A DNA stretch of 64,000 nt, from NCBI GenBank assembly GCA_009837395.1, contig VXTP01000022.1, positions 38,119 to 102,118 on the forward strand, given 5' to 3'. The notes below the pieces were generated by a model. The model was not told where the DNA came from, did not search any database, and worked only from the letters and a program-made list of their open reading frames with translations. The stretch's first letter is position 1, and every line of letters starts with the position of its first letter. The position numbers were made by a program, and so were the translations under genes. Below, in pieces: positions 27,004-37,172 of this stretch. This stretch comes from Gemmatimonadota bacterium. Lineage in GTDB: Bacteria; JAAXHH01.

Positions 27004-28361
27004 TACAGGATTTCCTTCATCACCTCGAGCAGTCGATCGACTTCTGCCGGCGTGTTGTAGAAGTGCGTGGATACCCGGATCATATCGTGTGACCGTCTCT
27101 GGTCCCGGCTCACGACGATGCCGGCCTTTCCGCGGAGGATTCCCCGAAGAAGCGAGGTGTCCCATCCCTCTACGCCGAAGGAAGTGATGCCCGGACTCGA
27201 CAGCGCATGTTCAGTGGAGGTTCCCAGGCTGATTCCGGGCATTTCCATGAGGCGTTCCTTAAGATAGTCGGACAACATGCGGTCGCGGGCGTAAATCGCG
27301 TCCATTCCAATGGAATTCAGAAAATCCAACGCGGGTTTTATCGCGGCCCGGATGGGTCTCTCGTACGTGCCGTGGGGGCCGATGCGCCAGAGTTGCTGTT
27401 CCCGGTCGTCCCACGGACCGTTGCCGTCGGACGTGGGCCAGAAGGTCTCCTGGAATCCTTCCCGGACGTACAGACATCCGGTGCCGGATGGGGTCAGCGC
27501 CCACTTGTGGAGGCTCGTGGCAAAGAGATCGCACCCCATCTCATGCAGGTTGACGGGGGTCATTCCGGGCGTCTGGGCGCCGTCTACCGCCGACACGATA
27601 CCCTTCTCGCGGGCCATGTCGCACAGTTCCCTGACCGGGTAGAGCAGGCCGGGACCGCGGGTGACGTGGCAGAAGAAAATCACTTTCGTCCTCGGGGTCA
27701 GCGCCTGTTCGAACAGATCCACCACTTCCTGTTTGCTCTTCGGCGGACTGGGAATCTGAACCTGATTGACCTGTATGCCGAATCGCCGGGCACGGCGCGT
27801 CCACGGCTGGATGCCCGCGATGTGCTCATCCGAAGTCATGAGCACTTCGTCTCCCGGTTCCATCCGGATCCCGTTCGCGATGACGCTCAGTCCTTGCGTA
27901 GCGTTCCGGGTCAGCACCATTTCGTTCTCGCCCGCCCCCAGAAACCGGGCGGCCGTCTTCCGGCTAGCCTCCACTTCGTCCCATAGCTGGGACCTTCCCT
28001 CGCTGCCGGCTTCCGCGAGATACACGTACCCGTCGTAGACCGCCTGCGTGACCGGTTTCGGACACAGACCGAGGGTCCCGTTGTTCAGATAGATGGTATC
28101 AGGATTCAGGTGGAACTGCGCGCGGACCTTCTCCCAGTAGGCTTCGTCGTCGATCATGGAAGGCGGACCGGGAGCAGCCGATACATTTTCCTGTGCCAAC
28201 GCCGCCGTCGTGTCCCACATCGAGGACGCCGCGACACCGGCCGCCGCCGCGAGGCCGCCCTTGAGAAACCGCCGCCGGCTTCCCGGTTCGCCCATTGCTG
28301 TGTCCTTTGATTCCATCCGGCCGATCGACGCTTCGTCTGCAGGGCCTTCGTTGCGATTCAT
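27003..28361 (-). CDS. Tat-exported class V aminotransferase-fold PLP enzyme
   Basis: 452 residues from ATG 28361, which has AGGAG 8 nt upstream; ATG 28295 with AAAGGA is also plausible. GSRRRFLKGGLAAAAG is a twin-arginine signal, so the folded PLP-loaded enzyme is probably sent across the inner membrane. The catalytic fold follows: TRNATQGLSVIANGI, SAVDGAQTPGMTPVNLHE and DLFATSLHKWALTPSGTG with the Schiff-base Lys in HKW, as in isopenicillin N epimerase-like proteins. It starts 4 nt after the LamG gene's end, so the two form an operon. The cytoplasmic paralogue is at 23615-24775. Confidence 0.88.
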   Translation of the reverse strand: MNRNEGPADEASIGRMESKDTAMGEPGSRRRFLKGGLAAAAGVAASSMWDTTAALAQENVSAAPGPPSMIDDEAYWEKVRAQFHLNPDTIYLNNGTLGLCPKPVTQAVYDGYVYLAEAGSEGRSQLWDEVEASRKTAARFLGAGENEMVLTRNATQGLSVIANGIRMEPGDEVLMTSDEHIAGIQPWTRRARRFGIQVNQVQIPSPPKSKQEVVDLFEQALTPRTKVIFFCHVTRGPGLLYPVRELCDMAREKGIVSAVDGAQTPGMTPVNLHEMGCDLFATSLHKWALTPSGTGCLYVREGFQETFWPTSDGNGPWDDREQQLWRIGPHGTYERPIRAAIKPALDFLNSIGMDAIYARDRMLSDYLKERLMEMPGISLGTSTEHALSSPGITSFGVEGWDTSLLRGILRGKAGIVVSRDQRRSHDMIRVSTHFYNTPAEVDRLLEVMKEIL

Positions 28362-28365
28362 GCGG

Positions 28366-29778
28366 TTACTCCTGTGCTTCTTCGAAAAGGGTTTCGATCT
28401 CCCGGTGGCTCAGCGGTCGGTTATACAGTCTGACGTCGTCCAGGTCCAGGCGCGACAGGTCCCATCCGCTCCCGAAAGTAGCGAAGGTCAGCCACATGCG
28501 GCCCAGTTCGATGTACCGGTAGGGTTTCTCCGTCACCTGTTCCATGGAAAGTACACCGTTGACGTAGATTTTCTGATCCATGAGTCCGTCAGTCCGGGTA
28601 TTCAACGTCGCCGCCACGAACGTCCAGGTGTCGGGTGCGGGCGCCGATTCGGTCATCACTTCCCATTGCGTCGCCACGTCGTCCACGCGGAATCCGACCT
28701 TCCCTTCCTGTATCGACATGGAATAGGGGTCCTGTCCCCAGGCCCCGTCACCGTACCAGAGTACCTGGCTGTACTCGCTATCGGTATCGAATCCCCGTAT
28801 CCAGCACGTAATGGTCAGGTAGTGGAGGAGGTCGAGCGACGGGTTTTTGACCACCGCCCAGTCATCGCTGCCATCGAACCGCAGCGCTCTGCCCTTTAGA
28901 CCTTCTATGGACTCCGGCTGTCCCATCACGATGGTTTTCAGTCCACTGGTCGACACGTCACGCATTTCGGCGGAATCCATCGGCCAGTGGGCCACGAGGG
29001 CGTCTTCGATCGATGACTTCGGCGGATCCGGTACTTCAATGCCCGGCAGGGCCGGAGGCTGCCATCCGTTCTCCCGGGTCAAGGCCAGGATGGCCTCCGG
29101 AGAGAGCGTTTCCGTGTAGATACGCACGTCGTCGATCACGCCCTTGAAGTAGAAATCCGCTTCGCCCGAACCCTTGCGTCCGACGTAGACAGGTTCCTGT
29201 GGGTGCGGCGGGAAGGGTGCTTCGGCCTGATCATGCAGTTCACCATCCATGTAAAATCGGTGTACCTTGCCGTCGTGGGTAGCGACCAGGTGCCGCCAGA
29301 CAGAGGTCCCGACAGGACGGGTAATCAGGGGATCGCGGCCCCGGCCCATGATGTGCCATGTAGGCAAGGGGCCGAATGCGCTGAGTTGGAAGACGCGTCG
29401 TTCGCTGGAGCCGCCGTTGTCCTGCGTGATGACCCCGTTGGTCCAGTACCGGGAGAATGCGTCGTCGTCGTATTTCACCCAGACCGACAGGGTGAAGGCC
29501 TCGCTGGACAGTGCCGGCGGCGGTGCGACGCGGATGTAGTCGTTCTTTCCGTCGAATGCAAAGGCCGCATTGGGCTGCCCGAACCGGTCGTCCACGGAGA
29601 CCGGACCGAACACTTCGCCGTGATGCCCGTTTCCGCTCGTATCCCGGGCGTCGCCGTCGAACAGCAGTTCGAGGACCAGGTTGGACCGGTCGACCGTCGG
29701 CAATTGGGCCGCGGTTACACCCCGGTGCGTAATGAGCAGGGACAAAGCGGTCATCATCAAAACGACTCGTCTGATCAT
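28366..29778 (-). CDS. exported protein with two LamG/concanavalin-like domains
   Basis: 470 residues. The signal peptide is IRRVVLMMTALSLLITHRG ... TAAQ (about 24 residues). Two laminin-G-like modules follow: LVLELLFDGDARDTSGNGHHG to VIDDVRIYTETLSPEAIL, and LVAHWPMDSAEMRDVSTSGLK to LDDVRLYNRPLSHREIETLF. Each ends with the DDVRIY strand typical of LamG_3. Such domains bind carbohydrate or protein on the cell surface. GAAAGGAATGACC precedes ATG 29778. It is the first gene of a pair with the Tat-exported enzyme. Confidence 0.85.
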   Translation of the reverse strand: MIRRVVLMMTALSLLITHRGVTAAQLPTVDRSNLVLELLFDGDARDTSGNGHHGEVFGPVSVDDRFGQPNAAFAFDGKNDYIRVAPPPALSSEAFTLSVWVKYDDDAFSRYWTNGVITQDNGGSSERRVFQLSAFGPLPTWHIMGRGRDPLITRPVGTSVWRHLVATHDGKVHRFYMDGELHDQAEAPFPPHPQEPVYVGRKGSGEADFYFKGVIDDVRIYTETLSPEAILALTRENGWQPPALPGIEVPDPPKSSIEDALVAHWPMDSAEMRDVSTSGLKTIVMGQPESIEGLKGRALRFDGSDDWAVVKNPSLDLLHYLTITCWIRGFDTDSEYSQVLWYGDGAWGQDPYSMSIQEGKVGFRVDDVATQWEVMTESAPAPDTWTFVAATLNTRTDGLMDQKIYVNGVLSMEQVTEKPYRYIELGRMWLTFATFGSGWDLSRLDLDDVRLYNRPLSHREIETLFEEAQE

Positions 29779-30140
29779 ACGGTCATTCCTTTCAAGCAGA
29801 TAGGACCTGAGGTTTCCGGCGCGACGGCATCGCTACAGGTACACGGACGGGGATGCACGGCGCTGGGATTCGTGGTGCGCGCGGTGGTGTCCAGGCGTCT
29901 CCGGAGCGGTCCACGATCCGCTTGACGATGGGGGTATGAAGCCCTATCTTCCTGTCGATCAACTAAACAGTACGGGAACGTAAATACAGTCCGTTCAATA
30001 AAATAGCCTGCCGATCGTACCGGCAGGTCTGGTTCTGGATCCAGGTCCGGAAGTGAACTGCGAAACGGGCTACATTCACTACTTTTACAACGGGCCATCC
30101 CAAAGTATTCATTCTTAAAAAGAAAGCCAGGTTTCCATTC
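29779..30140. other. 362-nt divergent intergenic region with hairpin
   Basis: No gene is supported here. It holds a candidate + strand promoter (29922-29950) and a perfect 7-bp inverted repeat CCTGCCG/CGGCAGG (30007-30027, 7-nt loop). The last 200 nt are noticeably AT-richer than the surrounding genes. Confidence 0.6.
29922..29950 (+). promoter_or_regulatory. possible promoter upstream of the 30141 gene
   Basis: TTGACG (29922-29927), a 17-nt spacer and TATCTT (29945-29950). It would give a leader of about 185 nt containing the hairpin at 30007-30027. Confidence 0.35.
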
Positions 30141-31889
30141 ATGCCTTCTCGCATCAGAATAAACGTCGACACCCCCGTGGCCCCGCCGCAGTGGGCCTTG
30201 CTGGAGCGCGCGCTTATCCGTTCCATGTCCCAGGCCCTCGAGCTGTTCTACGACAAGTATTTCGACGAGAAGGGCTACCTGGAATGCGTGCCCCGCTGGG
30301 GCGCCCTCGACGGACCGGACGATGCCATCGAAAACCTGGCGAACTGGCCCGTCGTCTACCTGCTCGGCGGGGGAGACCGCATCCTGGACATGTGCAAGAC
30401 AGCGCAGGACGGTCATATCCTCCAGTACACCGAGGCGAAGACCGTCGACGTGCCCTTTGCCCGGGACGGCATGTATTACAAGGAATTCCCCGTGCACAGC
30501 GACTGGGCCCATCACGCCGAGGGCCTGGTGGTGTTCAACCTGCTGGGCAACTGCGATCCGGACGACGAAAACCACATCCGCCGGGCGAGGCGGTTCGCCG
30601 GTTTCTACATGGACGAAGATCCCCAGGCGAAGAACTACGACCCCGAACGCCGCTTGATCCGGAGCATGTTCAACGGCAGCCGGGGGCCGATGCTGCGCAA
30701 GACCACGGCCCTGGACTGGGTCGGCGACCCGTTGGAGAACGGCCGATTCGACCTGCTCCACGGCCAGCGCGATTACGCGGAGATGTGCGAACGGTTCGAG
30801 ACCTACAACGACGTGGCCGGAGACCATCCGCTGAACCTGACGAGTACGGGCCTGGCCTTCAACGCCTATGCGCTCACCGGCGAAGCGAAGTACCGGGACT
30901 GGATCCTCGAATACGCGGACGCGTGGGTGGAGCGGACCTATGCCAACGGGGGCGTGATCCCATCGAATGTGGGCCTGGACGGCGTCATCGGCAGCGCCTG
31001 CGAAGGCCGGTGGTGGGGCGGCGTCTACGGATGGAATCACAAGGTCTACGCCCATCGCCACGGCCGGCTGGACAATTTCACCCTGAATGCCGTCGCCCAC
31101 GCGGTGGACGGGTTCGGCAACGCCCTGCTGCTCACCGGCGACCAGAAGTACGTGGACGTCTGGCGCACCGTCCTCGAATCGGTCAACGCCAACAGGAAGA
31201 CGGTGGACGGCGTCACCATGTATCCCCATATGCATGGCGACGACGGGTGGTACGACTACGCGCCCGAACCCTATGACAGGGGCGCGGTCGAGGTATACGA
31301 CTGGTCCATGAATACGGACGACCGCGCGCTCACTGGGGATCATCCCTGGCTGAACTACCTGGACGGCACGAACCCCGGCTACCCCGTGGACGCGCTGAAG
31401 CAGGACTTCGAGGATCTGCGGGGCCAGGTGGAGAAGATCCGTAATGATACGTCGACACCGGACACGCGCCTGTCGGACAATCCCAATCCCTTCAACCCGG
31501 CGCGGATCGAGACCCTCGTGAACATCATGACCGGGGGCCCGAAGCCGGCCTACGCCCGCCCGCTGCACTGCCGGCTCTGGTACTTCGATCCCGATAGGGA
31601 CCGGCCCGGCGTCCCGGAGGACGTGGCCGTCCTGGTCGACCGGATCGATGCCGATGGGCTCGACGTGCACCTGGTGAACGTCAATCCGGTCGATGCCCGT
31701 ACAGTGACCGTCCAGGGCGGCGCATACGGGGAGCACCGGGTGGACACGGTCGAGTACGACGGCCGCCGGATCAAAGTGGACGAAACCGATTTCACCGTAC
31801 GCCTGGCGCCCGGATGCGGCGCGCGCCTGACGTTGGGTCTGCAACGTTACGTCAACCAGCCGACAGCCCGGTTTCCGTGGGACCGGTAA
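30141..31889 (+). CDS. large conserved protein, probable alpha/alpha-barrel carbohydrate-active enzyme
   Basis: 582 residues without a signal peptide. Recurrent helical segments rich in Trp, Tyr, His and Asp (YLECVPRWGALDGPDDAIE, FPVHSDWAHHAEGLVVFNLL, TALDWVGDPLENGRFD, GWNHKVYAHRHGRLDNFTL) followed by a C-terminal beta region (VLVDRIDADGLDVHLVNVNP) suggest a six-hairpin glycosidase-like barrel with a beta-sandwich. I do not recognise a specific family or catalytic pair. The ABC exporter operon starts 30 nt downstream, so read-through is possible. Confidence 0.7.
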   Translation: MPSRIRINVDTPVAPPQWALLERALIRSMSQALELFYDKYFDEKGYLECVPRWGALDGPDDAIENLANWPVVYLLGGGDRILDMCKTAQDGHILQYTEAKTVDVPFARDGMYYKEFPVHSDWAHHAEGLVVFNLLGNCDPDDENHIRRARRFAGFYMDEDPQAKNYDPERRLIRSMFNGSRGPMLRKTTALDWVGDPLENGRFDLLHGQRDYAEMCERFETYNDVAGDHPLNLTSTGLAFNAYALTGEAKYRDWILEYADAWVERTYANGGVIPSNVGLDGVIGSACEGRWWGGVYGWNHKVYAHRHGRLDNFTLNAVAHAVDGFGNALLLTGDQKYVDVWRTVLESVNANRKTVDGVTMYPHMHGDDGWYDYAPEPYDRGAVEVYDWSMNTDDRALTGDHPWLNYLDGTNPGYPVDALKQDFEDLRGQVEKIRNDTSTPDTRLSDNPNPFNPARIETLVNIMTGGPKPAYARPLHCRLWYFDPDRDRPGVPEDVAVLVDRIDADGLDVHLVNVNPVDARTVTVQGGAYGEHRVDTVEYDGRRIKVDETDFTVRLAPGCGARLTLGLQRYVNQPTARFPWDR

Positions 31890-31919
31890 AGCCAGGACAG
31901 GGGACAAGGAGAATCCGGC

Positions 31920-32639
<720 letters not shown>

Positions 32640-32710
32640 GCTGTCCGGCCCGCCGGGCCCGATCTGCGCTGCCCGATGCGAGCCGTATCATTCCGCGGAG
32701 CGTAACCGCC

Positions 32711-33997
32711 ATGACCATCCTGAACCGCAAGGTGTTCCGCGAACTGGCGCGCATGCGCGGCCAGGTCATCGCCATCACGCTGGTGATGGCCTGCGGGATC
32801 ATGGTCTACGTCTCCTCGCGCCACACCTACATCGCCCTGCTGGAGTCGCAGGAATCCTACTACACCAGCTACCGCTTCGCCGACGTGTTCGCCGGCATCA
32901 AGCGGGCGCCGGCGCCGGTCGCGGAGCGCATCGCCCGGATCCCGGGCGTCTCCAGCGTCCGTACCCGGATCGTGATGGACGTGAACCTGGATGTCCCCGG
33001 CCTGGATGAGCCCGCCATCGGCCGGTTGGTCTCCATGCCCGATGTGCGCAGACCCGTGCTCAACGACATTGCGATCCAGGAGGGCCGCTACCCGGCGGTC
33101 GGCCGGCCCGAGGAGGTAATCATCAGCGAAGCCTTCGCGCTGGCCAACGGACTGGTGCCGGACGCCTGGATCGGGGCGGTCATCAACGGCCGGAGGAAAG
33201 CGCTGCGCGTGGTGGGCATCGGCCTGTCGCCCGAGTACGTCTACGAAGTGCAGGGATCCGGATCCATCTTTCCCGACAACCTGCGCTTCGGCGTGATCTG
33301 GATGAGCCGGGACGCCTTAGGCGCGGCCTTCGACATGGAGGGCGGGTTCAACGACCTGGCGGTCGCCCTGTCGCCGGAGGCGCGCGAGCGGGACGTGATC
33401 GACCGCATGGATCTCATCCTCGAACCCTACGGGAGCGCGGGCGCCTACGGTCGGGGTAGCCAGATCTCCCACAAGTTCCTTTCGGATGAAATCCTGGGCT
33501 TGAGCGTATCCAGCAACGTTACGCCGGCCATCTTCCTCGGGATCGCGGCGATACTGCTGCACATCGTGTTCTCCCGCATGGTGCGGGCCCAGCGGGACCA
33601 GATCGCCATCATGAAGGCCTTCGGCTACCGCAACCTGTCCATCGGATGGCACTATCTGAAATTCGCCTTCCTGGCGGTATCCGGCGGGACCGTCCTCGGC
33701 ATCGTGGGCGGCTTCTGGATCGGCCGGCCGCTCACCGGCATGTACCAGGCCTACTACCGTTTTCCCGACCTGGTCTACGAGCTGCACGTAGACGTCATCA
33801 CCATTGCCGCGGTGATCAGTGTTTCCGCCGCGTTGGCGGGCACTTTGCACGCACTTCGCGCGGCCATGGCCCTGCCACCCGCGGAAGCGATGCGGCCGGA
33901 GTCGCCGCCCCACTTCAGGCCGCTCGCGATGGAACGCTTGGGCCTGCACCGGATGCTCTCGCCGGTCTGGCGGATGATCTTCCGCAACATGGAATGA
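32711..33997 (+). CDS. FtsX-type ABC permease, N-terminal half (ends at an in-frame TGA)
   Basis: 428 residues from ATG 32711. A first membrane helix (GQVIAITLVMACGIMVYVSS), a periplasmic MacB-like domain and the FtsX core with three helices (AIFLGIAAILLHIVFSRM, LKFAFLAVSGGTVLGIVGGFWIG, VITIAAVISVSAALAGTLHAL) are visible. The frame stops at TGA (33995-33997) right after WRMIFRNME and then continues in the same frame as RPARTMLSAFG, the start of the second permease half. This looks like one ancestral gene interrupted by a nonsense codon (an Arg codon CGA to TGA would restore it) or a sequencing error. See the companion entry at 34013. Confidence 0.85.
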   Translation: MTILNRKVFRELARMRGQVIAITLVMACGIMVYVSSRHTYIALLESQESYYTSYRFADVFAGIKRAPAPVAERIARIPGVSSVRTRIVMDVNLDVPGLDEPAIGRLVSMPDVRRPVLNDIAIQEGRYPAVGRPEEVIISEAFALANGLVPDAWIGAVINGRRKALRVVGIGLSPEYVYEVQGSGSIFPDNLRFGVIWMSRDALGAAFDMEGGFNDLAVALSPEARERDVIDRMDLILEPYGSAGAYGRGSQISHKFLSDEILGLSVSSNVTPAIFLGIAAILLHIVFSRMVRAQRDQIAIMKAFGYRNLSIGWHYLKFAFLAVSGGTVLGIVGGFWIGRPLTGMYQAYYRFPDLVYELHVDVITIAAVISVSAALAGTLHALRAAMALPPAEAMRPESPPHFRPLAMERLGLHRMLSPVWRMIFRNME

Positions 33998-34012
33998 AGG
34001 CCGGCCAGGACG

Positions 34013-35077
34013 ATGCTGTCCGCCTTCGGCATCGCCATGTCTGTGGCGATCCTGGTCATGGGTCGTTTTACCTTCGACTCCATCGATTATATGATCGACT
34101 ACCAGTTCCGCACGGTACAGCGCGACGACGCGGCCGTCGTATTCGCGGGTCCCCGTCCTGCGCGCGCCCGGTTCGAACTGGCCCATCTGCCCGGCGTCGT
34201 CCGCTCCGAGCCGTACCGCGCCGTGCCCGTCCGGCTTCGAGTCGGTCATCTCGCGAAGCAGACCGCCATTACGGGACTCGATCCGGCCGGGGAACTGCGG
34301 CAGCTGATCGACCGGGACGGCCGGGTGCAGTCCCTGCCGCCGAAGGGTATCGTGCTGAACAAGACGCTGGCCGACCTTCTGGCGGTGCGGGAAGGCGATA
34401 TGCTCGCCGTCGAAGTCCAGGAAGGGTCGAGAATGCGGGGCAGCCTGCCGGTAACCCTGATCGTCGACGAGTTGATCGGCACCACCGCGTACATGGACAG
34501 CCGCGCACTGAACCGATTTCTGGGCGAAGGCCGGACGATCTCCGGCGCCTATCTCTCCGTGGATCCCCTCCGGGCGGCCGAGTTGTACAGCACATTGAAA
34601 GAAACGCCGGCCGTGGCAGGCGTCGCCGTCCGCGAGGCCGTGATCAAGGGTTTCGAAGATACCATCGCCGAAAGTACGAACGCCACAACGTTCACCTTGA
34701 CCATCTTCGCGTGCGTCATCGCCTGCGGCATGGTCTACAATGGCGCCCGCATCGCCCTGGCGGAACGAAACCGCGAAATGGCCAGCCTGAGGGTACTCGG
34801 GTTCACCGAGCGTGAGATATCGGTGGTCCTCCTGGGCGAGCAGGCCATCATCACCCTTTTTTCGATACCGATTGGATTTCTGATCGGATGGGCATTATGT
34901 TATCTTGCCGTGGACGCCACCGCCCAGGAACTCTTCCGGATGCCGCTGGTCATCACCGGGAAAACCTACGCGTTCGCCTTCCTGGTCGTCACTGCGGCGG
35001 CCGTGGCGTCCGCGTACATCGTCCACCGGAAACTGCGCTACCTGGATCTGGTCGGCGTGCTCAAGACCCAGGAATAA
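34013..35077 (+). CDS. FtsX-type ABC permease, C-terminal half
   Basis: 354 residues from ATG 34013, in the same frame as the upstream half and 15 nt after its TGA. It contains a fourth N-terminal-type helix (MLSAFGIAMSVAILVMGRF), another periplasmic domain (PAGELRQLIDRDGRVQSLPP) and the second FtsX core ending HRKLRYLDLVGVLKTQE. The break falls between two complete modules, so two separately made polypeptides could still assemble; re-initiation at this ATG is possible but its ribosome site (AGGACG, 3 nt away) is poor. An HlyD-type adaptor follows after 13 nt. Confidence 0.85.
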   Translation: MLSAFGIAMSVAILVMGRFTFDSIDYMIDYQFRTVQRDDAAVVFAGPRPARARFELAHLPGVVRSEPYRAVPVRLRVGHLAKQTAITGLDPAGELRQLIDRDGRVQSLPPKGIVLNKTLADLLAVREGDMLAVEVQEGSRMRGSLPVTLIVDELIGTTAYMDSRALNRFLGEGRTISGAYLSVDPLRAAELYSTLKETPAVAGVAVREAVIKGFEDTIAESTNATTFTLTIFACVIACGMVYNGARIALAERNREMASLRVLGFTEREISVVLLGEQAIITLFSIPIGFLIGWALCYLAVDATAQELFRMPLVITGKTYAFAFLVVTAAAVASAYIVHRKLRYLDLVGVLKTQE

Positions 35078-35090
35078 CCGAGAGACCGCC

Positions 35091-36272
35091 ATGAAAATAC
35101 GTCGCAAGCACATCATCTCCTTCGTGATCCTCGCCGCCGTCCTGGCCCTCCTCGTCCGCGCGTTCATGCCGGCGCCGGTCCTGGTCGACTCGGCCACTGC
35201 GGAGATAGGTCCCCTGCGGGTGACGATCAGTGAGGAAGGCCGGACCCGCGTAAGGCAGCGCTACCTGATTACGGCCCCGGCGTCCGGCAGGCTGGCGCGA
35301 CCGGCGTTGAATGAGGGGGACCGGGTCGGCCAGGGCGATGAACTGGCGCGCATCACGCCTTCACCCCTCGGTTCCCGCGAGTCCGCGGAAGCCCGCGCCC
35401 GGATCGAGACGGCCCAGGCCCTGGTCCGCGAGGCCGAGGCAAACGTCGCCCGTGCGCGGGTAGAACAGGAAGAAGCGGCCCGCGGCCGGGACAGGGCGGA
35501 ACAACTCGCCGCGAGCGGAAGCATCTCGCGGGAGCGGCTGGAGCGCGCCGAGCACGCGGCAACCGTCGCTGAAAGATCCCTTGAATCCTCCCTGTTCCGC
35601 CACCGGGCGGCCGTCTCCGAACACGAGGTCGCCCAGGCGGCGCTCCTGGCCCTCCAGGAGGAGCGCGGCGATGCCCGGGCCGTGCTTTCCGTCACGGCGC
35701 CGGTGGACGGGCGGGTGCTGCGCCTGTTCGAAGAAAGCGAGCGGGTCGTCGCCGCGGGCACGCCCCTGATGGAAGTGGGCAATCCGGGAGACATGGAGGT
35801 GACGATCGACGTGCTGTCCACCGACGCCGTGAGTGTCGACGTCGGTCAGACGGTGTTGATCGAAGAGTGGGGCGGACCCGATCCGCTGTCCGGAAAGGTG
35901 AGCCGCGTAGAGCCGGCCGCGTTCACGCGCGTGTCCGCGCTGGGCGTGGACGAGCAGCGGGTCAATGTCATCGTGGACCTTGACGAGACGCCGGCGGAAC
36001 TGGGCGACGGCTACCGCGTCACGGGACGGATCGTCGTCTGGGAGAAAGAGAACGTCCTCAAGATCCCTTCCAGCGCATTGTTCAGAATAGGCGAAAGCTG
36101 GGGCGTCTTCGTCGTCGAAGAAGGCCTGGCCAGTTCACGGGAAGTATCGGTTGGACAGCGTAACGGGATCGAGGCCGAAATCCTCGAAGGCCTTGCCCCC
36201 GGCGACCCCGTCATCCTGCATCCCAACCCCCGCATCGCGGACGGGGTCGGCGTCGAAATCCAGACGGACTAA
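35091..36272 (+). CDS. HlyD/MacA-type periplasmic adaptor (membrane fusion protein)
   Basis: 393 residues from ATG 35091. An N-terminal anchor (HIISFVILAAVLALLVRAFM) is followed by a lipoyl-like half (YLITAPASGRLARPALNEGDRVGQGD), a long Ala/Glu/Arg coiled-coil hairpin at about 85-195, the second lipoyl half (LSVTAPVDGRVLRLFEESERVVAAG) and beta-barrel domains. It bridges the inner-membrane exporter encoded just upstream to an outer-membrane channel not present in this window. Substrate unknown. Confidence 0.9.
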   Translation: MKIRRKHIISFVILAAVLALLVRAFMPAPVLVDSATAEIGPLRVTISEEGRTRVRQRYLITAPASGRLARPALNEGDRVGQGDELARITPSPLGSRESAEARARIETAQALVREAEANVARARVEQEEAARGRDRAEQLAASGSISRERLERAEHAATVAERSLESSLFRHRAAVSEHEVAQAALLALQEERGDARAVLSVTAPVDGRVLRLFEESERVVAAGTPLMEVGNPGDMEVTIDVLSTDAVSVDVGQTVLIEEWGGPDPLSGKVSRVEPAAFTRVSALGVDEQRVNVIVDLDETPAELGDGYRVTGRIVVWEKENVLKIPSSALFRIGESWGVFVVEEGLASSREVSVGQRNGIEAEILEGLAPGDPVILHPNPRIADGVGVEIQTD

Positions 36273-36302
36273 GGCCATGGAGGGGAATCACTGGAATTGG
36301 TG

Positions 36303-37172
36303 ATGGAGAAGCGCTCCGGCTTCGTCGAGGCAAACGACGGTGTTCGTCTCTACTATGAAGACTCAGGATCCGGAAAACCGGTCTTCCTGATCCATGGCGG
36401 CGGGTTGAGCCTGGGTTGGTGGCGCAAACAGGTTCCGGCCCTCAGCCAACGATTTCGGGTCATTGCCGCCGACACCCGGGGCAACGGCCGGTCCGACAAG
36501 ACCCCGTGGGGCCACCGCACGGCCCGGTACGCCATGGACGTGCGCCAGATCATCGAAACGCTCGATCTCGATGAAGTTACCCTCGTGGGATGGTCCATCG
36601 GTGCCCGGACCGTCCTTTCCTATATCGAACTCTTCCGCGATTACCGGCTCAAAGGAGTGGTACTGGTGGACGAAGTGCCCAGCATCGAAGTCCACGGCCC
36701 GCCTGATCCGCCCGAGCCTGATGCCGACGCCGATCCCGAATCCGCTGCCGACGCCGATCCCGAAATCCGACCGGGATCCAAACCTGACCCTCCACCTGAG
36801 GACGAGACGGAGCGCAGACGCCGGCAACTTCGGAGTATGTTCGTCTCCCCGGACGTCCCGGACGCCGAACTGGACGTGCTGTTGGAGGAGAGCAGGGAGA
36901 ATACGCCGGCCCAGGGGGTCACCCTCGGCCCCGACTACCAGGCGCAGGACTGGCGTCCCATGCTGCCTTCCATCGACCTTCCGGTCCTGATTGCCACGGG
37001 CGGCCGGAGTGGCGCATACCCGGGTTGCAAGTACATGCATGAACACATCCCGGGCGCGCGCATGGAAGTCTTCGAGGACAGCGGCCACGCGCTGTTCTAC
37101 GAGGAGCCCGATCGGTTCAACGCCGTCGTCGCCGAGTTCATCGACGGACTGCATGCCGGGTTTCGGGGATGA
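36303..37172 (+). CDS. alpha/beta-hydrolase with an Asp/Pro-rich repeat insert in the lid
   Basis: 289 residues from ATG 36303 (TTG 36297 is an in-frame alternative). FLIHGGGLSLGWWRKQ gives the oxyanion loop, GWSIGA the nucleophile elbow (Ser about 99) and EDSGHALF the catalytic His. After VDEVP comes a roughly 30-residue acidic/Pro-rich insert (DADADPESAADADPE) coded by a tandem repeat in the lid region. Esterase, lipase or haloperoxidase-type activity is possible. Its 3' end overlaps the convergent MFS gene by 35 nt. Confidence 0.88.
   Translation: MEKRSGFVEANDGVRLYYEDSGSGKPVFLIHGGGLSLGWWRKQVPALSQRFRVIAADTRGNGRSDKTPWGHRTARYAMDVRQIIETLDLDEVTLVGWSIGARTVLSYIELFRDYRLKGVVLVDEVPSIEVHGPPDPPEPDADADPESAADADPEIRPGSKPDPPPEDETERRRRQLRSMFVSPDVPDAELDVLLEESRENTPAQGVTLGPDYQAQDWRPMLPSIDLPVLIATGGRSGAYPGCKYMHEHIPGARMEVFEDSGHALFYEEPDRFNAVVAEFIDGLHAGFRG
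36723..36764 (+). repeat. 18-nt repeat pair inside the hydrolase gene
   Basis: GCCGACGCCGATCCCGAA occurs at 36723-36740 and 36747-36764, coding ADADPE twice in the lid insert. Confidence 0.85.

Noticed and set aside
33995..33997. Selenocysteine at the TGA in the ABC permease
   Set aside because: The flanking context fits an Arg codon changed to TGA, no Cys-like catalytic site is expected there, and no suitable hairpin with a G-starting loop is visible just downstream.
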